This document shows, one piece after another, positions 22,640 through 34,700 of a stretch of 64,000 bases of DNA. Origin of the DNA: Cinnamomum chago. Lineage: Eukaryota > Streptophyta > Magnoliopsida > Laurales > Lauraceae. The translations under genes were made by a program, and so were the position numbers. How positions within the stretch are numbered: the first letter of the stretch is position 1; every line of letters starts with the position of its first letter. Location of the stretch: assembly GCA_038049695.1 (NCBI GenBank), contig CP142457.1, positions 55,734,501 to 55,798,500 on the forward strand. Direction: 5' to 3'. The notes below the pieces were generated by a model that did not search any database, was not told the DNA's origin, and was given only the letters and a program-made list of their open reading frames with translations.

Positions 22640-24339
22640 CAGAGGCGGGCCCAAGATTTTCATTTAGGTGGGGCTAAACTTTTGCTAAGATTTTTCATAA
22701 CAATAACAAATGAAAAAATGCATTCCATGTAAATAGACACAAAATATTTAACTATATCAACTTAATATATTTCTTGTTTGAAATAAGGACTATTCATTTC
22801 TCCAAAATTTACAGTATAAAAGAAGTATACTGAAAACAAAAAAGTCTCCCAAAAAATGAGGGCAAACCCTTGCCAACCACCAATAATCATCATTTATAAC
22901 ATAGGTTAACGACATGATTTTAAACAATTTCTTCTTTTGATAAGGAATCCTACTGCTAACACCTGATTTGTAAATAAACTTTTAAGCGACAACATCCAAA
23001 TCGCGAATCCTCAAGATATTAGCACACAATTTGACAAGCAAACTACAACAATAATAAAGGAACTCTACAGAAGTAATATACATTATCATGTAAAAATTAG
23101 TACCTCGTAATTATTTCCTTAAGCTCCAAACAGTTCCTTAATCATACGAATCCAAATGAGAGAACCTGTATTTATAATTTATAGATGAACATTATCAGGA
23201 TAATCATAAACATCATATTACGGGCCAAAAATAATGTTTCCAAAATGAAAAAAGAAAAAAAGAAATAAGTAGTTAAAGCTAAAACATAGATCAAGACAAT
23301 TAGATTAGACTTGCTCACAACAATTCTAGATCTATTCCAAAGCAGGACATAGAAAATATGGACAATTCTAGATCATTCAAAATCTTTAATCTTTAAAATA
23401 AGATTTAATTTACATATTCCATTGTTTTAATGATCATATGTTTTATTTGTAAAAAGGGTCCTGCCATAGGGGAGAAGTTCATAATTCCCTCCATTTATCA
23501 GAGAAAGAGAGACAAAGAGGGAACATATTCTTCTCAATAAACCTTTGGTGTGAAAAAATAGGGCGATGAGCCGATGATGAGATCATGAAGAAAATACTTG
23601 TCTCTGCTATTTTGGTTTAAAAATTAAAAACAAGAAAAGTGGATTGGGGGATTCGAAACCAGGAAACACTTGTGACGCTAATTTACCATCACGAGAGTAA
23701 AGGCGTTCTTTCATTGACCATCTCTTGAGGTGTTCAAATTTGGTGGCCCATTTTCACACCATTTATATGCCTCTTTTACATATCACATGCGTAAATCAGT
23801 GCAGAGAAACATGCTTGATACGTAACCATTATGCATATTCTCTAAAGCACTAAAATTAAATCAACTGCTTTCAGTAGACATTGACTGATGTAGCTCTCCT
23901 CGCTGCTCATGCCTCCCCTTCTTCTAGATAATTGACAATCTTATTTGCATTCTTACCACCTCTTTGTATGAAAAGATACATGCTCAAATACTGAAAATAT
24001 AAACCATGTGTGAAAGTTGAAACCAATGCATGATAATGCACTTATTTCTCCATAGCAGAGTAACCCCCTGATTAAAATCAAATGATACATATTGCTTCTT
24101 CTTCTACTCATGTCCATGGGTCAGAGGCTCGTCTGTATGTACCCCAAATCACAACAGGGCAGTGGAGGCCCCACTTGAAAACTGCGCAAGTCCCTAATCG
24201 ATGATGGGAATACACACTTAAACAGATAACAATCAAAATCAATCAATTTTCTATCCATAAAACCGTGTGAATCACACAAGAGACAACTACAAGAACCCAC
24301 ACTCCACAAAAATACGACTCGCGTACCACATGTTCGACG

Positions 24340-24930
24340 CTATGCACAACAGAACGAAAAAAAAAAAAAAACACACACACACAGGGCTAGAATCTTTGGA
24401 ACTATACTAAAGAGAGATGGAAATGCCGAAATGGAATTCACCTCCACAGACCACACCGTTCCGAAACGCTGGAAAATCACAAAAAGCTCAAAGTCGTCGA
24501 AGATTATGGTTTGCAGACTGCAGTAACATTCTTTGATGATATCAGTCTCGCTTGCATTTTTAGGCATCTGGTCATTTCACTTCTTCCTTAAACATATCAT
24601 TTGGAAATTGGAAGTCTGAAATCATCACTTCAAATGAAAAAAGAAAAAGTAAAACATAAACCCTAAAGTGTAAAGGAGAAAGAGAGGAAACTGCACAAAC
24701 CTAGTCAGGGAGGGAGAGGGGGGGAGAAGCTACAGAGAGAGGGAAAGAGAGTTACCTGAACCTGAACAGCTGGAGTTGAACCGTCGAAGCCTCGAAGGGC
24801 CGGAAGAACGGAAGAAACGAAGAGGGAAGTTCGAAAGAGCCAAAGAGGAACTTGGGGTTCTGTTTTTTTCGTTCTTCCCTTTTGACCTGGGGGAGCATTT
24901 TCTTGATGTGGGGCGTGGGCCAACGCCCAA
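24340..24930 (-). other. Possible promoter, leader exon and start of an unidentified transcript
   Basis: On the minus strand, a pyrimidine-rich leader-like sequence ends GTTCAGGTTCAG|GTAACTC (donor-like at about 24755-24760). Further on, an ATG at 24567 opens a short frame (MPKNASETDIIKECYCSL...) that runs past a donor-like GTGGAG|GTGAAT at about 24443. I do not recognise the product and see no later coding exons. It may be a captured gene start inside the element at 22641-25128, or a non-coding transcript. Confidence 0.25.
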
Positions 24931-25095
24931 TAGTATTTGAAGGCGAATTTGGAATGGCCGCCCCAGGACTAGAGGGTTTTTTTTTTTTTTTTTCCGTTCT
25001 CCCCTTTTGAACTGGGGCGAATCTTTTAATTGCTTGGGGGGCGTGGCCAAGGCCCAATTACTTTTAAAGAGGAGTTTGTAATTTGACGTGGGGCG
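24862..25095. repeat. Diverged direct duplication of about 105 bp
   Basis: 24862-24955 and 24987-25095 share, in order, a T run, CGTTCT-CCCTTTTGA, CTGGGG, GGGGCGTGG-CCAA-GCCCAAT and GAATTTG/GAGTTTG. The two copies are separated by a poly-T stretch (24979-24993). Non-coding, upstream of the leader-like sequence on the minus strand. Confidence 0.65.
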
Positions 25096-25128
25096 TCATA
25101 TAAAGGTCGGTTCGGTCCGCCTCTGAAT

Positions 25129-25739
25129 TTTATGCCCTCCATCATTATTCGTAACTTGAAGGGGCTTTTTCGATCTCTATATGTATAAAATTTTATATTA
25201 TGTATCAAATTTAGTTTTGTATACACATTCAAGCCCTGATACACTATATATATATATAATCTCTCTCTCTCTTACACACACACAAAACCACCCCGCCCCG
25301 CGTCTAACATGTAGTTCATATTTTCAGACTACGGGATGTATTATTCTATGAGGCTTCAAGGATGTTCTGGCTATGTAATCTCAAATTTCTGGTAAAGAAA
25401 ATAACTCTCAACTCCTAATTGTATAAGTTCACCCACGTACATGAGTAGCTACGATTCATGCATGGCAATCTATGGTATTCAAGTTATGGTTCTTGGGGAT
25501 GGTTTGAGAAATTACCTACCGGCCATATATACCTATCAGAGTCTCAACAACACTGGGATCCCAGTATGACATTCATATCTTGTACCTATCAGTCAATCAC
25601 CCAATATACTCCTATCTCCATGTATTGGCCGACACACTGATATGTAATGAATAATTTAAAAAAGCACATGTAATAATTCAAAGCAAAAGTTGATAATAAT
25701 AATGATAATGATAATAATTAATAAAGAGGACTAGGCTGA
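25129..25739. other. Intergenic, no gene seen
   Basis: Contains (TA)n, (CT)n and (CA)n microsatellites at about 25245-25287 and an AATAAT-rich stretch at 25691-25725. No gene. Confidence 0.5.
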
Positions 25740-25944
25740 CACTACACCAAAAATCGGAAATTGGAACGGAAAAGCGTTCCTAATCCTTCCGTTCCTAATC
25801 CGTTAAAGTGTTCCAATTTCCATTCCAATTTGGTACCAACCGTTCCTAATCCAAATTGGAACGGAAATTGGAACACTTTAACGGATTAGGAACGGAAGGA
25901 TTAGGAACGCTTTTCCGTTCCAATTTCCGATTTTTGGTGTAGTG
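25740..25944. mobile_element. CACTA-type foldback MITE, 205 bp, almost perfect hairpin
   Basis: The element begins CACTACACCAAAAATCGG and ends with the exact inverse, flanked on both sides by the 3-bp direct repeat TGA (25737-25739 and 25945-25947), as expected for a CACTA transposon. The arms (25740-25833 and 25851-25944) are 94 bp each with a single mismatch, around a 17-bp loop. Internally, GTTCCTAATCC and TTGGAACGG words recur. No coding capacity. Confidence 0.92.
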
Positions 25945-25947
25945 TGA

Positions 25948-28730
25948 GTTTAGAAGAAAGGCCCACCACACTTTGTGGGCCGATCTAAAGGTGAGTGATC
26001 CAAGCAAGGACTTGTTTGAGCCATATATAATTGGCTTGGGGGGTGAGCTCAAGCTTATGAAAAATGATCTCAAACATTAGGTTGGGTTGTCTCAGTAACA
26101 AACTCGAGAATGTTTTCCATCCTTTTTTGGCCCATTTGTTGCCTAATATCACAAGTCCTCCAATCCTCATGTGGAGGATAATTTTAATTTTTAAGTAATA
26201 TGAAGCTGTGGGTATGGCCTATCCACGGCTAGGGTTTAATAGATTACGGTTCAAGAGATTTTACATGTTGTCTCTCTGTTTGGTGTTTGCGCAGATGAGA
26301 ATTCCAACCAGGTCCGGACTATGGTGTGGCAAATACAATTGGGTTGGAGTATTCTGTTTGGCGAAGGTTGCTTTATATAAAATTGAAGTTTCTTGTGTGT
26401 ATGAGTGATGGATTGTGATTTTATTGTAATTATTGATGTCTTGTAAAGGACTATGTGAAGTGGTAGGATGCTATGTGTGATCAAATAATTAGTGACCATA
26501 TACAACTGCATACATGGATTGGCTTATGTATGTCATCTCTATATAGGTATATATGATGCTTGGGGGACAGCAAATGCATGCTTTTGTGGGACTACTTGTG
26601 GTTTGTTACTCCAACCCCAAACACTAACTGCCTCTTATACTTGCATTGTCGCAAATTTATTCTTTATATATGTTGGATTTAATAAAGATGTTTGATGGAG
26701 AAAGAAAGGAATGATTTGATCAGCTGGAGTGGGTAAATTTTGATTTTTTTTTATAGTACCCACACTTTCCAAGTCCCATAACCATCAAATTACAACCAAT
26801 CCTATCAAAACAACTAGGGATTGAATCAAACTCGAGACCGCTTGGCTCTATAGTGTATTAAATTTCCTCCGCTTGCCAATCTTATCAAAACCTCAAGACA
26901 TTAATACAGGCGGCCGAAGTACTTTCAACATGCTATCCATATCAACTACCATGTGATTCCCAAAGTGTAAGGTGGCATTGTGTCCTTGTGATCAAATAAT
27001 GGTCAAAGACTATTTGCTCCTGCATAAATGGATTGGCTTATGAATCATCTTGATATAAGTCTCTGGCGCTCATTAGGGTACCATGGGTGCCATGCTTTTG
27101 TGGGACCTACGTGGGGGTAAGTCGAGTCCCTTAACTGCCTCTTTGCATAATAATCCGTCCTCTCCAATGGATCAGTCGACACTACTCATTGGATTGGTTG
27201 TGGCAGAAAAATCTAATTCACAATTACTTGTTCCGTCAATCTACAACTTGATTGGTTTTTATAGAGTGCAAACACCTTACCTTAAACCCAAAATCACATC
27301 ACATATTGTAGGATCGCAGATGTCATTGAGCTACCACCTTCGAGCATCACTACACCACGGGTGCACATGAGGGTTGTACACTTGTACCAAAGACCTAACA
27401 ATTCCCCCCTCACTAGTACCACCCGAGAGGAGACTCGAACCCCCAACCTCACCGGACTCTGATACCACTTATAGGATCTTTTGCACCCACCGAGCTACCA
27501 TTCCTTCCAAAATTAATTGGTGATGGAAGAAGCATAACTCAAAGTTTTATATGGCATTCCACATCGCGCCCGTAGGCCTGTTTTTAAAACTGCCCCCTGA
27601 TGGCGCTCCTGCGACTCGAACCTGACCTTGAGCTCTGATACCACTTATAGATTATGTTGCAATCGGTTTCAGATGTTTCTTAGATCAAGATTTGAACCCC
27701 CTCCATCCCATCCAGATTGAATTCTGGTTGGAGGTAGCTACAATAGATGGTGGAGCTCAACGAATATAGTTATTTGTAACCTCCACCATAACTCCCTAGT
27801 ATTATCAGGAAATGATCATCGTTCCATTGGTTTTATTGAATACAATGCCATACATATCTTAAAACCAATGTATTGGTGGAGAACTTACATCGTTTTATAC
27901 CTCTGGTTACTGCATATCTATGACTCCATTACGGCTTACGCACCTCACTCATTGTGAGTCTCTTAGAACATGGTGATATAGCTCCAAGAAGAACGCAAAT
28001 TAGGATCACGTGGCTTGAGAGAAAAAAGGAATTCTCCAAAAAGAGAGGGTCAGATGAAAGCAAGAGATTGAAGCTCGAGTGATTGTATAGATGTGCAGAT
28101 GTGCAAATTTTGGATGAATATTGAAAAACTAGGATTTTCTTATATAGAAGGGAGAAAAATTGCATTGATAAGAGAGAGGAATTATGAAATGACTATAAGA
28201 GAAGCCGGTGATGGTTCCTGTAAGAGCCTAGGATCAGCCACTAAGTAAGATTGGTGCCAACCAAGACCATGGCACCATCTCTCTTTCCCTCCTCCTCGTC
28301 TCTCCCTCCACAAATGTATATCCAAAGATCTGCAGAAACTCAAAGATGCTTTTGACATTTTTGCACAAACATGCCCCAAGTAAAATCCTCGACTAAAAAT
28401 TTACTAGGCTACACTCGTTACTCTACAACCTTCTAAATTCAGAAGACCAACAGAGAATGTACAATTGTATAACATTGCTTGGACTTCTCAGAGTATACTG
28501 TTCACTCCCACATACCAGTTTCTGACAAACTAAAATGTAACATATGGGTTTGTGGCCTTCCAATCTAACAATTGGCTACTATGAAAACAAATGAAACCCA
28601 TATTAGAAACTTCAACAACGGTTTATGATATGAACAAAGATTATTAGTCCATGTATCTGTTCTGTATTTCAATCGATACGTGCCATTTACAGGAAAGCTC
28701 TTTTTATTCAAGGCAGTGCAGCCCTCTGGA
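25948..28730. other. Intergenic with retroelement-like remnants
   Basis: No gene recognised. At about 27418-27470 and 27600-27650 the minus strand reads ATAAGTGGTATCAGAGTCC... and ATAAGTGGTATCAGAGCTC..., each followed by GGTTCGAGTC, resembling initiator-tRNA-Met primer-binding sites next to retroelement leaders. A diverged TGGTAT/GAGTT repeat is at about 26825-26925 (see 12165-12370). The right edge is probably the 3' UTR of the RING gene. Confidence 0.4.
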
Positions 28731-31700
28731 TTAAGACCCAAATACTTCCTCCTTGCATATTGGGCATGCCTGGTTAAGAAACAACATTTCATCAAAATTA
28801 ATGTTCAAAACAAGGTATGAACAAATAATAAACTCTCTTCAGACAAGGATTCAGGAGATAAAATCTGAAATCTTGAAATGAATATTTGAAAAAAAAAATA
28901 CTCTCCAAAACTCATGAAATGAGGAAAAGGGAGATCATCATCAACATGATAACAGCAGCTGCAGCAACTACAATGTGCTTATTACAGAGTCCACATTTTA
29001 TACCATGGGGATTCCCCATGGAACCACCCAGTTCAGTTCACCATCAGTTTCTGGGGTTTTCAGCTATTATAAAAATAGACTCAATACATCTCATAAATGA
29101 TGCAAATTCACAAACATGCCTCAATCCTTACTGTAGGTCTCCTACTTACCTGAACATTTTCATAACCCCTCGCAAGTTTTTTAGTTCCAAATCCCAACAA
29201 TTCAACTAGTCATGGATCCATTGACTTTGATTAACTTGAATGGAAAAGAAATAGTGAATAAATTCTGAATAAGAAGAGTACTTGTGCTCCCATTCAAACA
29301 AAACATTTATAGAGAGAGAGAGTACTTGGGCTTAGGATAGCTCATTTGGCAAAGTAAATTAGCCATATTCTGGGGAAATGATAGAAGTCATTCACATTTA
29401 AGTGTGGATCAATTTGCTTTGCTAAGTTCATGACATATTCCCAAATCCTGTAACTACAAAGAGTTAGATGTGCACCACCTAGGAGGCAGCAACTTATTTC
29501 TTTCGTCGTGAATTCTTTGGTTTTCCTAATCATACTTCTTGGTGAAGTTACATACTCAGAGATGTTTATAACTTAATTTGCTTGTTTCAGGCAGACAGGC
29601 GTACCAAACCATCAAATTATTCTAGGGGTTTCCAAGAAAAAGGTCAATCAAATTACAGTAACAGTAGAGGCCTGTTTGGATGTGGAGAAATTTCAGGTGG
29701 AAAAGGCATTTGCAATACAAATGCTCCTTCACCCTGTTTCGTTGCATTTTCTGTGTAGAAATGGAGACTGCTTGGAGTTTTCTTCAATTGTCTGGGAAAG
29801 AGAACCCCACGAAAAGGTTGAGAAGGCACATGTCCCCAACTTCAACCATTGGATATTCTCTCCGCCTTGAGTTTTTTTTTTTTAGTAGATACCAACCACG
29901 TGTAAACTGATAGGTGAGGTTCACCCTTCACCAGATTCAGGTTCTCCTTGGTTTATCCACCCAGTGAGAAATCCCACTTTCATTTTATTCACATCCAAGA
30001 TCCACCCAAAATTAGACAATAGTAGCAATAATGATAATGCTTATGACAGCAGAAAATAAGTACCTTATTGAGTTTCAGCCATTTAGCAACACAATCTGAG
30101 TGATACCGATGCTGACAGGGCAAAGAAATAAGCACGTCTCCATCTTCATACTCACTACAACAGATCACACATCTGCATACCCAAATGTCAGAAGCCTCAT
30201 GGGAAAACAATTTAATAATCAATTGAAACAATCACCAAAGAGAACACAGCATGTACACCAGTATGTTCACAGAGTTAGCAATTAATGAGACCAACCTAGT
30301 TATTTTGATCCTTCTAGGATGCATTTCAAGATATGTTGGGTAAATACAGTCATAAGAAATCACATAAGGAACTTAGGTTGGAGACTATTATTACAACAAC
30401 TTTGCCCCAAATCAACACCAGTGATCCACACCAGTATTGATTTAAGGTAGAAACGCCAGCAACCTTATGTGGTTTCTATTCTCATTTCTCCATGCTCCAT
30501 ACACAGCAAAATGATTAACCATCCAATCTGCCAGCCATGGGACAAATAGAACAGATAATCACCCATTGTACCGTGTGCAGAACAAAGGAATGGAATTTTT
30601 CCATTAGCTCCCCTGACAGAATCTCCATCCCAAACAAACAAGCTACCAAAACCACAGTGCTCAACTTAGGGCTGTCAAAGGCTTTGACCCTTTGGTCTTT
30701 AGTAATGGTCTTAAAATCAAGCCCTTTCAATAAAATGGCCGGGCCAGGGCCTTTATATCAAAGTTTGTCAGTCTAGCCTTCTTTGGGTTCACTATAACTC
30801 TAGAAATATTGCTATATTCATGTAGTAACACTGTTTCTTGGGTGTTTTATATCTAAAACTTCTTTGATGTGTTGCACCCTTGAAGGGAAGACCTTAATCA
30901 CTTGGTTGACAATTCTAGCCACCTAATTAGCAGAATTAAAATGGGGTGATTGAAACAAAAATAGGTAAGAGTCAGCATTCAATTTGAAAAAATCAAAATT
31001 GAAGCACCCAAGCTTCACGCAGTTTGCAAGGGCTAGGCTTCCACTTGACTTTGAGATCTACAGGGCAGGGCCAGGAAAGACCTGATTTTATATGTGTGTG
31101 TGTGTGTGTGGAGATGCTCCTATGAGAGATGCTCTCACCTTACTAGGAGAGATAAGGTGGGGGCCCTCACATCTATATCAAATGCCAACAACTTAAATAT
31201 ATATATGTAGGTATGTATATATGTATGTATGTATGTATGTATATGAGGGATATATGTGGGGGCAATTCTCCTAAGCTGTAGCTTAGGATAAGGTAAGGTA
31301 AGCTCAAGTGTATAGTGGGGCCCACCTGGGGACCCACATAGGGGGGAATTTCAAGGACTCCCTGGGACCCTCCTCTTCGCAAAAAATCAGCCCCAACTGT
31401 GGTTTCTACCATCTCCATCTGGGCCTCAAAAGTTTAATGGTCAACAGTCCATTCGGATTGGTACATAGTCAATCTAACGGTCCAATAAATTCGGATCTGA
31501 CCAAAAGTTGGTGGACATGTGCAATTTAAGGGGAGTGTGTGTTTGGTCCATTTGGATGAAACAAGGGTGGCCCCACAAGCATGAGCATACCGAATTTTAT
31601 GAGCCTTGTATATAAAAGGTTAGGCATGTCTGATGTTGTCCTCGGCCAAATTGATGCACTTACCTACATCCAACATAAGTAGGCCTTCCATTTTCTAGTT

Positions 31701-34700
31701 TAAGTAATTCATAATTCATTCCCATGTATATACTATGTAGCCTACAGTGGATCATCAATCTTTGGACATACAACAATGGTTTCAAATTTCGTTCTGACTT
31801 GGTGCCGGTCAATACCAGTAGGACTTTGGACCGGAATGTTAAAAAAGTCCCAACTCAACCCAGGCAGCACTGACTCAATCGAGTACTGGCAGTACAATCC
31901 AGCATGAAACAGCAAGAAACCAGCAAGGACTAGCACAGGACTGGTACAAACTGAATCACATAGTGACTCAACCAAAAACTCATACTCTTACACATGCACG
32001 CGCGCGCGCACACACTCACTCACTTATGGTACCCAAAATCCAACTAGTTACACTCATTAGTGTGCATAATGGGGCTATGGGCAGATTAGACCAATATCAC
32101 CCGCCAGCTTAGACCGACAATTGCGACACCTAATTGTCCCCATCTGATCAGAAGGAAGACCTACACAAGGATTTAAAACCTTTCATATGACCCAATCATC
32201 ATAACTGTAAGCAGAAATATATACAATATAACATCACTACTTTAGTAAAACACAGTTTGCATTGTAAGTCCCAATTAATTAATAAAGACACTCCCTATTA
32301 ATTTATGAAAGCAAATAGGTAACTTGCAGTCGGGACCATCCCAGGATCCTGCTTTGGTGGGACCCACATTGGGTGATGACCTTTTAAATAGATAACTTAC
32401 AGTGGATAAAGGCCATAGCAATGTACCAGAACACGACAATAACAAACGTGATAGTAGCATTAGCAAGAACAACAGTGATAGTAGAAGGACAACGACGACA
32501 ACCACAACAATAATAATAATCTATGATGCACGGATACTTCAAAATGAGCAACCTATAGTGTCGTATCACATTCGATACTTCACTTTTTACATGCAAAATC
32601 CATGTCCTTACTGTGTCTATGGGGTATCACTGTAGTATCCGTGTCATATCTGGGCATCATAGATAATAATAAGATAATGGCAGTGATAGTAATGACGATA
32701 AAGGGATCTTACTTTTCATCTATGTCTTCTCTTGAGAAAAGTCCTGTTCTGTATTTGAACGGTTGCAAGTAGGAAATAAGTTCTTCAGACAATCCTCTAT
32801 CCTCAGTGCCGACTCCCTCTCCTAACGACCGCATTTCCTGAATGAAAGGAAAAAAATGTTTTGATTTGTACATGACTGCGATTGGGACAAGGCTTTTATG
32901 ATGATGATAATGATTTGTGCATGATTGCCTCATAACAAGCAGCTGTTGAAAAGGCTAGAAGAAGTTCTAACAAACATTACAAACCACTATCAACAGTATC
33001 AACCAAGAAGTAAGAACTTGTTTTTTATATATATGTTTTTCTAGTAGGAATATGCTCCCATTTCCAAAAACTTGAAAAAAAAAGTGATAAAATGATAGTT
33101 TAATAGAATTATGGATTTGTAAAAAAGAATCTATAATAGGAATTGGAAAGAGCCCCTAGCAAAATTGGGAGACGCTCACTGTTGCAACCACCAGGTTGTG
33201 GGTTTAGTTATGTTTGTGGATACATAATTATTTTAAACATGTCCTTTTCTTCATTTATCTTTGTATGCCCTTTTATGTTTTGTATAAATATGCATAATAG
33301 TTAAAATAATAAATTGCCCTATACTCCCACCATGAGATAGGTTTTTAGGTTACCCCTTGTGCATCAATTCAAAAAAAAAAAAAAACAGAAAAAAAAAAAA
33401 AAAAGAATCCAAACCAAAAGAATGACAAAGGAATGCAGTATATATGCATGATCTTAAAAGGTTTAACATAGTCAAGAACGCTGATAAAAAGCTGTAAGCA
33501 AAATAGCAGTTAAGTACTATAAGAAGATGGATACATTACATTACAACCTAATATTCTCATCAAAAATCCCAAAATAGAAATTTTTATCAAGTACAGTGTG
33601 CTTGTAGCTTGCTTGTTTCATGGGATTGAAAACCTCACCTCATAAGTCATATCATCTGGGTCGATATTATCTTGCCTCATGACCTTCATATCAAGTTAGC
33701 TTGAGATTCTCAGAACAAGTTATATAGCAATGTGTATGCCAAAAACTAAAGGTAAAAGAATCATCAATTTAGAAATTACCACAGCTGTAGTGTCTGAAGG
33801 GCTGGGGTCACTGTTATCAGTGGAAAAACCATATGTGGTATTTGCTTCACAAACAATTCCAAAGCATAAATTTCAGCAACAATAAAGTCGTTACATGATA
33901 ATGCTCAGAAGCTATAAACAAGTATATATATATATATATATTTACATGCTTTGAACATGACACAAGATAAATGCAGGATGGGAATCAACCATAGAATATG
34001 AAAAGCTGCTTGAACAAATGAAAATTCGACTGGAAAAGGCCTTGTTCTTAATAAGTTGATTCCTTAATTGCAATTCCTCGCCTTGAAGGTGTTTTCCTAG
34101 TCCAAGAAGATGAACTAAAACTTACAGGTAAGCTATAGCTACATAAGGATGAGAATATCAAAATTGACAAAATAAGACAGCATGGTATTGCAAGTTCAGT
34201 ATGTGTGCAGAATCTCCGGTAAAGGCCTTAAGAATGTTGGTGTGAGGTTGAGTCTTCCTTCATGGAGAAGAAAAATGAGAGATTTGTACATCCCTAATCA
34301 ACGATGGAAGGCAGGTACACCATCGCCATCTTTATTAAAGCCTCATCCAATCTGGTGTTGATTTTGTGCATTCTACTATTCAACTCATCCCTATTAAGTT
34401 CTTTATCACTCCAAATTCTAGCATGTCACTTATGACTACTTGATTCCAAATCTATATTGGCGTCCCCCATGCAGTTCCTTGCACTCTTATTATTTTAGTT
34501 CTTCATAAACGTTCTGCTTTTAGAATCTTCTATAAACATGCAGAAATCATCTCTAAGAATGTTCCTTTCATGCATACCATTGTGGGATCTATCCCACTGG
34601 CACTGACTGATTTCCAGCTTTTACCTGATGCAGCCCTAGACCAACGAATTAAGTAGACCAACTCTACAACGGGGGTTGGCCAAATCCTCAAGGGGCCGTT

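Larger units (their letters stand above)
22641..25128 (-). mobile_element. Candidate 2.5-kb TIR-bounded element with promoter-like cargo
   Basis: The left end AGAGGCGGGCCC and the right end GGTCCGCCTCT are inverted (AGAGGCGG then one mismatch then CC). The 8-bp word TTTATGCC lies directly left of the left end (22633-22640) and 4 bp beyond the CCTCTG of the right end (25129-25136), so an 8-bp target duplication with a small end slip is possible, as in hAT elements. AGAGGCGG-type ends followed by GATTTTCATTTAGG are familiar from plant DNA transposons. No transposase motif was found. The right half carries leader- or promoter-like sequence (see 24340-25095). Limits are tentative. Confidence 0.4.

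Noticed and set aside
27440-27650. tRNA genes
   Set aside because: GGTATCAGAG and GTTCGAGTC words are present but far too close together for a tRNA fold; more like retroelement primer-binding sites.
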